Positions 34,166-42,901 of a stretch of DNA of 64,000 nucleotides are shown here, one piece after another; position 1 is the stretch's first letter, and every line of letters starts with the position of its first letter. The stretch spans positions 20,746-84,745 of the forward strand of contig JAFRLH010000007.1 in assembly GCA_017431345.1 (NCBI GenBank). The letters run 5' to 3'. The stretch comes from Lachnospiraceae bacterium. Its GTDB lineage: Bacteria > Bacillota > Clostridia > Lachnospirales > Lachnospiraceae. The notes beneath the pieces were generated by a model. It was not told the DNA's origin, ran no database searches, and worked only from the letters and a program-made list of their open reading frames with translations. Position numbers and translations under genes: made by a program.

Positions 34166-35183
34166 GAAAGTCATTCGTCTGATGGAAGTGTGCGGATCGC
34201 ATACAATGGCGATTGCGAAAGCCGGCATCAAGGGAATGCTCCCGCCTTCCGTGAAGCTGCTCTCGGGACCGGGATGCCCGGTGTGCGTGACTGCGCAGGA
34301 GACGATCGATAAAGCGCTGGCGCTGACAGATCTTCCGGATATGATCCTGACTACCTACGGAGATATGATCCGGGTGCCCGGCAGCAGGCGGGGCGACAAT
34401 CTGGCGGCAAGAAAAGCAGCGGGTGCAGATGTGCGGATCGTTTATTCTCCAATGGATGCCGTACAGACCGCAGCAGAGAATCCGGATAAACAGGTGGTCT
34501 TCCTGGGCGTCGGATTTGAAACGTCAGCCCCGGGAACAGCGTCGGCCATCGCGGCGGCGCAGGATGCGGGACTTGAGAACTTCAGCGTTCTTTCCATGCT
34601 GAAGCTGCTGGAACCGTCGGTCAGGGCACTGGCGGCGGATCCGGAATTCAATATCGACGGATTCATCTGTCCGGGCCATGTGGCCGTGATCATCGGCGAA
34701 GAGGGGATGAAGTTCTTTGAAGAACTTGGTTTCCCGGGCGTGATCACGGGATTTAAAACAGCCGATATCCTGAAGGGGATCGCGATGCTGATCCGGCAGA
34801 TCAAAGACGGGACGGCGATCCTGCAGAATGAATATACTTCCGTTGTCAGACCGGAGGGAAATCCGGTCGCGAGAGAAGAGATCGAAAGAGTCTTTGAAAA
34901 GAGGACAGACCTCTGGAGAGGGCTCGGAGAGATCCCGGAGAGCGGACTCGGGATCAGGGAGGCGTTCGCAAAGTTCGACGCGGAACGCAGATTTGCGGTC
35001 AGTTCCGGAATGTCCCGCGAGAGGCCCGGATGCAGATGCGGCGACGTGATCAGAGGAAAGCTCGATCCGAAGGAATGTCCGCTTTTCGGAAAGGTGTGCG
35101 TGCCGGAAGAGCCGGAAGGACCGTGCATGGTGTCCTCCGAGGGGGCATGCGCGGCGGCGTATAAATACAGAGGGATCATTTGA
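34158..35183 (+). CDS. hypD: HypD hydrogenase maturation protein
   Basis: 341 residues from the ATG at 34158. Conserved motifs are all present: CGSHTMAIAKAGI, GPGCPVCVT, FICPGHVAVIIG, and the C-terminal [4Fe-4S]/redox cysteines in RPGCRCGDVI and ECPLFGKVC. HypD is the scaffold on which, with HypC, the iron receives its CN and CO ligands. It is translationally coupled to hypC, and its stop overlaps the start region of hypE. Confidence 0.96.
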   Translation: MAEKVIRLMEVCGSHTMAIAKAGIKGMLPPSVKLLSGPGCPVCVTAQETIDKALALTDLPDMILTTYGDMIRVPGSRRGDNLAARKAAGADVRIVYSPMDAVQTAAENPDKQVVFLGVGFETSAPGTASAIAAAQDAGLENFSVLSMLKLLEPSVRALAADPEFNIDGFICPGHVAVIIGEEGMKFFEELGFPGVITGFKTADILKGIAMLIRQIKDGTAILQNEYTSVVRPEGNPVAREEIERVFEKRTDLWRGLGEIPESGLGIREAFAKFDAERRFAVSSGMSRERPGCRCGDVIRGKLDPKECPLFGKVCVPEEPEGPCMVSSEGACAAAYKYRGII

Positions 35184-36187
35184 AGATGGAAGAATTTGTA
35201 ACGCTCGACTACGGCAGCGGCGGCGGAAAGACAGCAAAGCTCATTTCCGAAATGATCGTGCCGCTGTTCTCCAATGAAGCGCTGAACGAGCTGTCGGACG
35301 GCGCCGTGGTCGACGGAGCGGACAAAATTGTCATGTCTACGGACAGCTTCGTGGTAAGCCCGGTATTCTTTCCGGGAGGAGATATCGGAAAGCTTTCCGT
35401 GTGCGGCACCGTAAATGACGTCAGCATGGCAGGAGGAGAGATAAAGTATCTGAGCCTGGCCTGCATCCTGGAAGAAGGATTCCCGTTCGCGGATGTAAAA
35501 AAGATCCTGGATTCGATTCAGAGAACCGCCGGGGAAGCCGGGGTAATGGTCGTGACGGGCGATACAAAGGTCGTCGAACGCGGCCGCGGCGACGGGATCT
35601 ATATCAATACCACCGGCGTGGGCGTGCTGAAGACCCCCGGCCTTTCTGTAAAGAATCTCAGAGCCGGAGATAAGATCATCGTTTCCGGACCGGTCGGAGG
35701 CCACGGAACGGCGATCATGCTCGCGCGGAATGCAAATCTCGTGGAAGCAGACGTGAAGAGTGACTGCGCGCCGTTAAAAAGGATGGCGCTGGCGCTCGGC
35801 GAACTGGGAAAGGATCTGAGAGTTATGAGGGATCCGACCAGGGGCGGACTGGCGACCACACTGAACGAATTTATTGAAGATTCGGAATGCGGGATCGAAC
35901 TGAAGGAAGATGCGATCCCGGTAAGACCGGCAGTGAACACTGTGTGCGATATGCTGGGACTGGATCCACTGTATCTGGCGTGCGAAGGCAGGATGATCTG
36001 CGTGACGGCGCCAGAGGCGGAGGAAAGGGCACTGGAGATATTGCGGAGCTTTCCGGAAGGAGAAGGCGCGGTGACGATCGGGGAAGTGACATCTTCGCAT
36101 CCCGGTACGCTGGTGATCCGGACGGCACTCGGGACCGGCAGGATCGCGAATAAGCTGGCCGGAGACCAGCTTCCCAGAATCTGTTGA
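35180..36187 (+). CDS. hypE: HypE carbamoyl dehydratase
   Basis: A 335-residue AIR-synthase-related enzyme: N-terminal DYGSGGGKTAKLI, STDSFVVSP and GDIGKLSVCGTVND, and the hallmark C-terminal PRIC whose terminal cysteine receives the carbamoyl group from HypF and is dehydrated to thiocyanate. The start may be TTG at 35180 (GAGGG five bases upstream, overlapping the hypD stop) or ATG at 35186; two residues differ. Last gene of the hyp cluster before a 364-base gap. Confidence 0.95.
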   Translation: MKMEEFVTLDYGSGGGKTAKLISEMIVPLFSNEALNELSDGAVVDGADKIVMSTDSFVVSPVFFPGGDIGKLSVCGTVNDVSMAGGEIKYLSLACILEEGFPFADVKKILDSIQRTAGEAGVMVVTGDTKVVERGRGDGIYINTTGVGVLKTPGLSVKNLRAGDKIIVSGPVGGHGTAIMLARNANLVEADVKSDCAPLKRMALALGELGKDLRVMRDPTRGGLATTLNEFIEDSECGIELKEDAIPVRPAVNTVCDMLGLDPLYLACEGRMICVTAPEAEERALEILRSFPEGEGAVTIGEVTSSHPGTLVIRTALGTGRIANKLAGDQLPRIC

Positions 36188-36214
36188 ACTGTGAGATGAG
36201 TAAGGCACAGCAGG

Positions 36215-36362
36215 CTTTCTCCGCCGGGACTGTGTGTGAAGAGCGACAGATTCGGGCGAAATTGCCGACGGAGGGCAAACGCGTCCTTTGTTTGACCGGA
36301 GGAGTGCAGATATTTCGTCCCGCAATCGAAGCAATCTGAGGACCCTGTGCCGGCGGAGAAAG
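36215..36362. other. Long imperfect palindrome, candidate structured RNA or repeat element
   Basis: Lies in the 364-base gap between hypE and the hydrogenase operon, where I see no gene. Outer stem CTTTCTCCGCCGG (36215-36227) is exactly complementary to CCGGCGGAGAAAG (36350-36362). Nested inside, GGGCGAAAT pairs with ATTTCGTCCC and GGGCAAAC with GTTTGACC, so most of the 148 bases fold into one long hairpin with internal loops. It could be an RNA element in the hyp-mbh transcript or a mobile palindromic repeat. Confidence 0.55.
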
Positions 36363-36428
36363 ATGATGGGCCGGGACAGAGAGCATCCCGCCTGGATAAT
36401 TCAGTAAAACCGAAGACTGCAGGGCGAA

Positions 36429-36460
36429 GATCCTTCGTCGCTGCGCTCCTCAGGATGACA
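36429..36460. repeat. REP-like dispersed repeat
   Basis: A GATCCTTCG...CGCTGCGCTCCTCAGGATGACA type unit in which ATCCT and AGGAT form a short stem. Sequences of this style recur in intergenic regions of many bacterial genomes. Only one copy is seen in this window. Confidence 0.5.
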
Positions 36461-36551
36461 GGAACCGGAGAGTTGCGCAGGAAACATTATCACTTACGGA
36501 ATAAATTATATTTATATAAATATTCAATCTTACTACATAGAAGGAGGAGAG

Positions 36552-36935
36552 ATGCAGTATTATAAAAAAATACCCATCACAAAGGATCAGATCGTCCCGA
36601 CCGCAGAACGCATGCGCAAGGACGGCGTGATCCTGGCCATGATCCATGGCTATCTTACGGAAGACGGCAAACCGAACATCTCCTATGAATACATGCTCGG
36701 CGACACCATCGAATCCTACACCATCGAAGGTGAAAATGAGGTACCTTCCATTGCTCCCATCTATTCCAAAGCCGCTGAATGGCCGGAGCGGGAGATCAAC
36801 GAGCTCATCGGCGTCACCTTTACCGGGCTTGACGTCTCACAGCGTCTCTTCCTTCCGGAATCCATGCTTTCCGGGCAGGGCCAGATCTTCGTCACGCCCA
36901 TGGAAGAACTCATCAAGAACACACAAAAACACTAA
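36552..36935 (+). CDS. Membrane-bound hydrogenase NuoC-like subunit (MbhK type)
   Basis: A 127-residue soluble protein. The stretch SKAAEWPEREINELIGVTFTGL matches the family core of NuoC/EchD/MbhK subunits (AEWQERE..DLFG in complex I). It is 18 bases before the large-subunit gene, with AGGAGG upstream of its ATG. The subunit bridges the NiFe large subunit and the peripheral arm. First gene of the fourteen-gene hydrogenase operon. The AT-rich 70 bases upstream may hold a promoter, but no clear hexamer pair stands out. Confidence 0.82.
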   Translation: MQYYKKIPITKDQIVPTAERMRKDGVILAMIHGYLTEDGKPNISYEYMLGDTIESYTIEGENEVPSIAPIYSKAAEWPEREINELIGVTFTGLDVSQRLFLPESMLSGQGQIFVTPMEELIKNTQKH

Positions 36936-36953
36936 AGAAGGAGGATAAAAGAC

Positions 36954-38036
36954 GTGGGTTATATTGTTCCTATCGGGCCGTATCATCCTTCGCTCGAAGA
37001 GCCGGTGCATGCAAGGCTCTATACGGAGGGTGAACTGATCAAGGACGCGGAGATCTTCATCGGTTACAACCACCGCGGAATCGAGAAGCTGGCCATGCAA
37101 AAGAACATCATCCAGACACTCGTAATGGTCGAACGCGTATGCGGGATCTGCTCCCACTCCCACGCCATGACATTTGCCATGGCGGTCGAGAATGCCGGCG
37201 GCCTCAAGCCGACCAAGAAGGGCGAATACATGCGCGTCATCACCGCGGAGCTGGAGAGACTGCATTCCCATTATCTGTGGCTCGGCATCGCGCTGCACAT
37301 CATCGGCCACGACAGTCTGTTCATGCATTCATGGGACGACCGTGAAGCGATCATGGACATCCTGGAGGATCTCACCGGCAACCGTGTCAATTACGGTATG
37401 GTGACGATCGGCGGCGCAAGACGCGACATTTCCGCCGAGCAGGCGCACAGAACGCTCGAGATGCTCGACAAGATCGAGGAATCCAACAAAGTGCTGTGCG
37501 ACTTCCTGTTAAATGACAAGACCGTGGCGCTCCGTACCCAGGGCGTGGGCATCATGACAACAGAAGAAGCGATAGAACTCGGTGCGATCGGACCGCATGC
37601 AAGAGCTTCGAACGTGCCGATCGACGTAAGGATCGACTCGCCGTATTCCAGCTATGACGATTTCGATTTCCAGAAATGCGTATGGCCGAGCGGCGATGTA
37701 TTCGCCAGAGTGGTAGTCAGAGTGCTCGAGAACTTCGAGAGCATCAAGATCATCCGCCAGGCACTGGATTCCATGCCGTCCGGACCGATCAACAAGGGAA
37801 ATACGATCCCTGTTGTAAAGGCCGGTGAATATATGAACATGCATGAAGCGCCCAGAGGTCAGCTGAGCTATAAGGTGGTCACGAACGGTACTGACAAAGT
37901 ACACCGCGTAAGCATCCATGTTCCCACCTTCAAAAATGCTCCGACCATTCCGACCATGCTCAGAGGAAACTCTGTAGCCGACGCCGGACTGATCATAGCC
38001 AGCATCGATCCCTGCTTCTCATGTATGGACAGATAA
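36954..38036 (+). CDS. Group 4 [NiFe] hydrogenase large subunit (MbhL/EchE-like)
   Basis: 360 residues from a GTG start with AGGAGG nine bases upstream. The NiFe ligands are both present: RVCGICSHSH (C63, C66) and DPCFSCMDR (C354, C357). This distinguishes a real hydrogenase from NuoD and from sulfur reductases lacking one pair. The protein ends at R360, directly after the second motif, so the usual 15-30 residue C-terminal peptide removed by a maturation protease is absent. Similarity to NuoD is seen in HSHYLWLG and in NRVNYGMVTIGG. Catalyses 2H+ + 2e- to H2 with electrons from ferredoxin. Confidence 0.95.
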   Translation: MGYIVPIGPYHPSLEEPVHARLYTEGELIKDAEIFIGYNHRGIEKLAMQKNIIQTLVMVERVCGICSHSHAMTFAMAVENAGGLKPTKKGEYMRVITAELERLHSHYLWLGIALHIIGHDSLFMHSWDDREAIMDILEDLTGNRVNYGMVTIGGARRDISAEQAHRTLEMLDKIEESNKVLCDFLLNDKTVALRTQGVGIMTTEEAIELGAIGPHARASNVPIDVRIDSPYSSYDDFDFQKCVWPSGDVFARVVVRVLENFESIKIIRQALDSMPSGPINKGNTIPVVKAGEYMNMHEAPRGQLSYKVVTNGTDKVHRVSIHVPTFKNAPTIPTMLRGNSVADAGLIIASIDPCFSCMDR

Positions 38037-38378
38037 ATGCATGAACTTGCGATCGTGGAAGGGATACTCGGAGCAGTTATCCCCGAAGCGGAAAAGCACC
38101 AGGTAAAAAAGATACTTCATATCAATATGCGGATAGGGGAATTATCCGGCGTGGTGGAATCCTGCATGCAGGAATACTTCACCATCGCTTCAAAGGGAAC
38201 GATCGCCGAGGGATCAAAACTGATCCTGAAACCATCCCCGATCAGGATCACCTGTCCGGACTGCGGATATGACGGAACCATTCAAAAAGGACAGTATGCC
38301 TGCCCTGACTGCGGCAGCTTCCGGTTCAAAATCATATCAGGCAGGGAATATTATATAGAAAGTATCGAGGCGGAATGA
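38037..38378 (+). CDS. hypA: HypA nickel chaperone
   Basis: A 113-residue protein beginning MHELAIVEGI, where H2 and E3 belong to the Ni site, and carrying a zinc ribbon CPDCGY...CPDCGS near 80-102. It delivers nickel to the hydrogenase large subunit encoded immediately upstream: its ATG follows the large-subunit stop with no gap. Finding it within the structural operon rather than with hypFCDE couples nickel insertion to subunit synthesis. Its GTPase partner HypB is not in this window. Confidence 0.94.
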   Translation: MHELAIVEGILGAVIPEAEKHQVKKILHINMRIGELSGVVESCMQEYFTIASKGTIAEGSKLILKPSPIRITCPDCGYDGTIQKGQYACPDCGSFRFKIISGREYYIESIEAE

Positions 38379-38404
38379 GAAAAATAAATTCAGGAGGTAC
38401 ACCT

Positions 38405-38950
38405 GTGAAAAAATCCGGTTTTTCGACGGTGATATCCACGGCAATACTCTGTTACCTGTTCTGGCTGCTCATTACAGGACAGATCGTACAGATATTCAGG
38501 GGCGGCGCGTCCATACAGGTGCTCATCGCCGGCGTGCTTGTCAGCATTCTGGTCGGAGCATTCTCCGGACGGTTCTTCGTCCACGAATCACCGTTTTATC
38601 TCTGGAACCCCAAGCGGTTCTTCACGTTTTTGATTTACTGCATCTGCATTTTCCCGATCGAGCTCTTTAAGGCAAATGTGGATGTGGCGAAAAGGGCATT
38701 TTCCCCTTCTCTTCCCGTCAATCCCGGCATCGTCAAGATCCCGGTGGACGTGAAGCCCGAATATGCCCAGGCGATGGTTGCGAACTCGATCACGCTGACC
38801 CCCGGCACCATCACGATGGATATCGTGGAGCAGGAGGGCCAGACCTATTACTACATCCACTGGATCGATGTGGCGACGCAGGACGGCAAAGAAGCCGGCG
38901 ACGCCATCAAAGGGACAATGGAACGCTGGATAAGGAGGATATGGGAATAA
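38405..38950 (+). CDS. MrpE/MbhA-like antiporter subunit
   Basis: 181 residues from GTG at 38405, chosen for AGGAGG seven bases upstream rather than an ATG overlapping the hypA stop. Two to three membrane helices at the N-terminus are followed by a soluble domain with NSITLTPGTITMDIV, the conserved MnhE/MrpE phrase. In Mrp antiporters and Mbh hydrogenases this subunit forms part of the Na+/H+-translocating module. Next gene starts within its last codons. Confidence 0.9.
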   Translation: MKKSGFSTVISTAILCYLFWLLITGQIVQIFRGGASIQVLIAGVLVSILVGAFSGRFFVHESPFYLWNPKRFFTFLIYCICIFPIELFKANVDVAKRAFSPSLPVNPGIVKIPVDVKPEYAQAMVANSITLTPGTITMDIVEQEGQTYYYIHWIDVATQDGKEAGDAIKGTMERWIRRIWE

Positions 38951-39207
38951 TCATGGAAGAACTGATCTTTTTCGCGATTTGTTTCATCGTTATGGCTCTC
39001 TGCCTCCTGATCCGCTTTATCATCGGACCTTCGGTCGCGGACAGGGCAGTCGCGGCTGATTCCATCGATATCCTGGCGGATATGGCACTTATCCTTTTTG
39101 CACTTTACAGCGGACGGTCCGTGTTCCTGGATATCGCGTTCATCACCGCGATCCTGGGATTTGTCGGATCCACGATCGTGGCCCGCTATCTGGAGGGAAG
39201 ATTATGA
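38941..39207 (+). CDS. MrpF/MbhB-like antiporter subunit
   Basis: An 88-residue protein with three membrane helices and the family phrase GPSVADRAVAADSID between the first two. It overlaps mrpE by 10 bases and mrpG by 4. The start may be ATG at 38941 (only 2 bases after GGAGG) or the in-frame ATG at 38953 (14 bases after it); neither spacing is ideal. Confidence 0.9.
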   Translation: MGIIMEELIFFAICFIVMALCLLIRFIIGPSVADRAVAADSIDILADMALILFALYSGRSVFLDIAFITAILGFVGSTIVARYLEGRL

Positions 39208-39548
39208 GAATAGCAATAGATGTGTTAATCGTATTCAGTATAATCTTCGCGCTGGCAGGCGTTGTCGGAATGCTCAGGATGCCCGATGCTTACTGCAGGA
39301 TGCAGTCCAGCACGAACATCGCCACGTTCGGTGTTCTCGGCGTCATTATCGGCGGAGCCCTTTACGCCGCATTCATCCTGCATGACGGCGGCATGACCGT
39401 AAAGCTTATCGGGATGGGCGTTTTCTATATCATTACCGTTCCGATCTCCGGACACGCCATCGCGAAGGGCGCTTACCATCACCGCGTGGAAATGGATGAG
39501 AAGACTGTATGCGACGCATACGGAGAGGATATGGTGGAGGAAGAATGA
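39204..39548 (+). CDS. MrpG/MbhC-like antiporter subunit
   Basis: A 114-residue, three-helix membrane protein. GVVGMLRMPDAYCRMQSSTN is the diagnostic MnhG/MrpG motif. Coupled to its neighbours by ATGA overlaps on both sides. Longer C-terminal hydrophilic tail (HHRVEMDEKTVCDAYGE) than many homologues. Confidence 0.92.
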   Translation: MRIAIDVLIVFSIIFALAGVVGMLRMPDAYCRMQSSTNIATFGVLGVIIGGALYAAFILHDGGMTVKLIGMGVFYIITVPISGHAIAKGAYHHRVEMDEKTVCDAYGEDMVEEE

Positions 39549-39802
39549 ACGCAGTATATGTATTAAATACAATAATCGTGGCCGGCATACTGATCTCAGC
39601 CGTCTGCGCTGTAGCGTTCCGGAACACACTTTCTTCCGTGATCGCGCTGGGAGTGACCGGCGCTCTTATGGCGCTCGAGTTCATTCTCCTGCAGGCTCCT
39701 GACGTTGCTATTGCCGAAGCGGCTGTAGGCGCGGTGCTTTCCACTGCGATCTTCGTGATAGCCGTAAAGAAAACGACCCCGAAGGAGGATGAAGAGAAAT
39801 GA
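39545..39802 (+). CDS. MbhD-like subunit (DUF4040)
   Basis: 85 residues from the ATG at 39545, which overlaps the mrpG stop in an ATGA. It corresponds to the N-terminal part of the Mrp A-subunit C-region: ALMALEFILLQAPDVAIAEAAVGA is the characteristic motif of MbhD. Three membrane helices. It overlaps the next gene by 4 bases. Confidence 0.88.
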   Translation: MNAVYVLNTIIVAGILISAVCAVAFRNTLSSVIALGVTGALMALEFILLQAPDVAIAEAAVGAVLSTAIFVIAVKKTTPKEDEEK

Positions 39803-40149
39803 AGAGAGTACTCACCATCATGTCCCTGTTCATCATCCTGGTATGCGGGATCGCAGGCGTAAGATATTCGTATTACAACGGTTCGGTAACTTATAACGGA
39901 AGCGACACCAACGTAGTGGATCTGTATAATAACCCGACATCCTATGATACAGCGAATCCCGACGGCGTCGCCGACATCATTGTAAAAGAGAACCTCGAGA
40001 AGACGATGGCCGCCAACAATGTCGCGGCAGTCGTGTTCGACTTCAGAGGATATGATACCCTTGGCGAATCCTTCATCCTGCTGACGGCCATCGCCGGATC
40101 CTTCGTGATCTTAAGCAGAGTGAAGCATAAAGGAAAGGAGGAAGCCTGA
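39799..40149 (+). CDS. MbhE-like hydrogenase subunit
   Basis: A 116-residue protein with an N-terminal membrane helix (about 5-23), an exposed loop (about 25-85) and a C-terminal helix with DTLGESFILLTAIAGSFVIL, the segment shared with the end of the MrpA C-region and MbhE. Coupled by overlaps to MbhD-like and MrpB-like genes. Confidence 0.82.
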   Translation: MKRVLTIMSLFIILVCGIAGVRYSYYNGSVTYNGSDTNVVDLYNNPTSYDTANPDGVADIIVKENLEKTMAANNVAAVVFDFRGYDTLGESFILLTAIAGSFVILSRVKHKGKEEA

Positions 40150-40622
40150 TGAAATTCAAGGAAGGCATTACCGAGAAGAATATCATCGTAAAGTGCGGCG
40201 CAGATAAATTCCTTCCCTTTGCGGTCACATTCGGCATCTATATCATCATGTTCGGTACCATCAGCCCGGGCGGAGGCTTCCAGGGCGGCGTGATCGTGGC
40301 GTCTGCCGCGCTGCTGCTGTATCTGGGATACGGCTATAACATCGCGCATAAGGCGATCAGTACCGAAGTCTTAAGAGTAAACGAAGCGTGCGGCGCATCG
40401 CTCTATGTCATTCTGGGCCTTCTGGGCATCGCATTCGGCGCGAACTTCTGCCGCAACATATTCTTCAACAACGGAAATGTGGGAGATCTGATCTCCGCCG
40501 GTACCATTACCTTCATGGGATATGCGGTAGGTTACAAGGTGCTCTGCGGCGTCGGCTTCCTGCTCCTTCTGATGCTTGCTCTGCTTGCACCGGATTCAGA
40601 CGAAGAGGAGGGTGAAGCATGA
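40149..40622 (+). CDS. MrpB/MbhF-like antiporter subunit
   Basis: A 157-residue, four-helix membrane protein with FGTISPGGGFQGGVIVASA, the family motif of MnhB/MrpB. Its ATG shares one base with the preceding TGA. Contributes to the ion channel of the Mrp module. Confidence 0.92.
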   Translation: MKFKEGITEKNIIVKCGADKFLPFAVTFGIYIIMFGTISPGGGFQGGVIVASAALLLYLGYGYNIAHKAISTEVLRVNEACGASLYVILGLLGIAFGANFCRNIFFNNGNVGDLISAGTITFMGYAVGYKVLCGVGFLLLLMLALLAPDSDEEEGEA

Positions 40623-40978
40623 TCATAGTCAATTACATCGCATCGATCATCCTGATCGTTCTCGGATTTTACACCGTCTGCACGAAAAAGAACCTGATCA
40701 AGATCGTTCTCGGACTCGGTATCGTGGACTACGGCGTGAACATGCTGATCGTAAGCTTCGGCTTCAACGAAGGCGCGACGGCCCCGATCTATCAGCTCTC
40801 CGATCTGCTGAACGGCGTTTCCCCGCAGTTCTTTGTGGATCCCGTGCCGCAGGCCCTTACGCTGACATCCATCGTTATCGGCGCCTGCGTGGACGCCATG
40901 GCCCTTTCGCTCGTTGTCATGATCAACCGCAAGTACAAGACTGTCAATGCGGATGAAGTAAGGAGGTTGAGAGGATGA
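40619..40978 (+). CDS. MrpC/MbhG-like (NuoK-type) subunit
   Basis: A 119-residue, three-helix protein related to NuoK: GFYTVCTKKNLIKIVLGLGI, and DPVPQALTLTSIVIGACVDA in the third helix. ATGA overlaps with both neighbours. Works with the MrpD-like subunit in ion translocation. Confidence 0.92.
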   Translation: MIIVNYIASIILIVLGFYTVCTKKNLIKIVLGLGIVDYGVNMLIVSFGFNEGATAPIYQLSDLLNGVSPQFFVDPVPQALTLTSIVIGACVDAMALSLVVMINRKYKTVNADEVRRLRG

Positions 40979-42885
40979 TGCAGCATTTTCCCGTACTGGC
41001 TGTAATGCTGCTGTTCCTGGCAGCTTTCCTTGTCGAGATCTTCGGATCGAAGAGCAAAGTGATCAGGAACGGCCTTACGCTTCTCGCCACCACGAACGCA
41101 CTGGTCATGACGCTTGCGCTGATCGGACCGGTGATGATGAACGGCGAGGTCATTTCGTACTGGATGGGCAGCTGGGCGCCCGTGTCCGGCTATGCCATCG
41201 GTATCGGTTATGAAGTGGATGCGCTCAGCCTGTTCTTCGGTATTCTCGTTACCGCGACATTCTGGCTCTCAAGCATCTATTCCATCGGTTACATGAATAA
41301 GGATCACCATCTGGGACATTACTATACGCTGTTCCTGATGCTGTCCGGTTCCGTTCTCGGTCTTGTGTACACAGGCGATATCTTCAACCTGTTCGTCATG
41401 GTCGAGATCATGACATTTGCTTCCGTAGCGCTCACTGCATTCAGGAATGAGAGCGAAGGCGCGCTGGAAGCGGCATTCAAATATCTGGTCATCGGTTCCG
41501 TCGGATCATCCTCCGTGCTGGCCGGCGTGGCGCTTCTGTATTCCCAGTGCCATACGCTGAACATGGCGCAGCTCGCTTCGATCCTTTCAGGCGGACTGAC
41601 CCCTACCTCTGTTGTTGCGTTCGGTCTGATCGTAGCCGGCTTCGGCGTAAAGAGCTATATCGTACCGTTCCATACGCCTGCAGCTGACGCATACGCAGTA
41701 GCGCCTACCTCGATCTCCATGGTATTCTCCGGCATGGTCAACAAAGCCGGCGTTTACGGCATGATCCGTATGGTCTACATCGTATTCAGAGCCATGGATC
41801 ACAGCTCTGTGCAGATGCTGCTTGCCATCTTCGGTGCCGTCACAATGTTCGTCGGCGTCACGATGGCTCTTACCCAGCATGAGTTCAAGAGACTGCTCGC
41901 GTTCCACTCCATTTCCCAGATCGGCTATGTGATCACGGCCATCAGCCTGGGAAGCGCGCTGGGACTGACCGGCGGCCTGTTCCATGCCATGAACCATACG
42001 CTGTTCAAGGGACTGCTGTTCCTGTGCGCAGGCGCTGTTCTGTACCGCACCGGCACCACGAACCTTGACAAGCTCGGCGGCCTTTCCAAAAAGATGCCGC
42101 AGACAACAATCTGCTTCCTGATCGGCGCGGGCGCCATCTCCGGCCTGCCGCCTTTCAACGGCTTTGCTTCCAAGTGGATCATCTATCAGGGGATCTTCAC
42201 AAAGGCTGTCACAAGCGGAAACTTCCTGTATGTTCTCATTACCGTCACAGCCCTGATCGTATCCGTCATGACGCTGGCTTCCTTCATCAAGGTCACCCAG
42301 GCCGTCTTCTTCGGACAGCTGAGAGAAGAGCACAATGAGGTAAAAGAAGTACCTGCAGTGATGCTGTTCCCTATGTACATCATGGCGGCGCTCTGCGTGG
42401 TATGCGGCGTTGTATATCCGCTCGTGAACAAATACCTGCTCTTCCCGGCAGCGAACGCTTCCCTGAATGTCGGTGATTATATCGACAAGATGATGGGCGC
42501 GGGCTATGCCGAGGCATCAGGGGTTTCCTCCATGCTGGTCGAGCCGGTAACGTTCTCCTTCTGGGATCCCATGGTCTGGCTGCTGCTGTTCGGCATCGTA
42601 TTCATCGCCGCTGCGATCGTGATCCTGCTGGGGACCAACGAGCGCGGAAAGGTGCTCACATCCGGCGGAACGCCCGAAGCGAAGTATGCGACCTTCTTCT
42701 CCGGTGAAGAGGAACTGTTCTCTCATGTAGGCGGCTCGGATCTGTTCTGGGGCTTCAAGAAGAACTGGAAGGGATACTACAGGGTATTCACCGATCTTCA
42801 TTCGGGTATCGTAACTGACTACACATCCTATACGGTCATCGCGGAAGCGATCATCGTTATGTGCCTGTTCATATTCATGCGTTAA
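40975..42885 (+). CDS. MrpD/MbhH-like (NuoN/NuoM-type) ion-translocating subunit
   Basis: A 636-residue, about 14-16-helix protein of the proton-conducting transporter family. Recognisable are the glutamate in NLFVMVEIMTF, the lysine in GFGVKSYIVPFH, the HSISQIGY histidine segment, and the lysine in NHTLFKGLLF. The last about 100 residues extend beyond the NuoN core and end in another membrane helix. Overlaps MrpC-like by 4 bases. It is the main ion pump of the complex. Confidence 0.93.
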   Translation: MMQHFPVLAVMLLFLAAFLVEIFGSKSKVIRNGLTLLATTNALVMTLALIGPVMMNGEVISYWMGSWAPVSGYAIGIGYEVDALSLFFGILVTATFWLSSIYSIGYMNKDHHLGHYYTLFLMLSGSVLGLVYTGDIFNLFVMVEIMTFASVALTAFRNESEGALEAAFKYLVIGSVGSSSVLAGVALLYSQCHTLNMAQLASILSGGLTPTSVVAFGLIVAGFGVKSYIVPFHTPAADAYAVAPTSISMVFSGMVNKAGVYGMIRMVYIVFRAMDHSSVQMLLAIFGAVTMFVGVTMALTQHEFKRLLAFHSISQIGYVITAISLGSALGLTGGLFHAMNHTLFKGLLFLCAGAVLYRTGTTNLDKLGGLSKKMPQTTICFLIGAGAISGLPPFNGFASKWIIYQGIFTKAVTSGNFLYVLITVTALIVSVMTLASFIKVTQAVFFGQLREEHNEVKEVPAVMLFPMYIMAALCVVCGVVYPLVNKYLLFPAANASLNVGDYIDKMMGAGYAEASGVSSMLVEPVTFSFWDPMVWLLLFGIVFIAAAIVILLGTNERGKVLTSGGTPEAKYATFFSGEEELFSHVGGSDLFWGFKKNWKGYYRVFTDLHSGIVTDYTSYTVIAEAIIVMCLFIFMR

Positions 42886-42901
42886 GGGAAGGGGGATAAA
42901 A

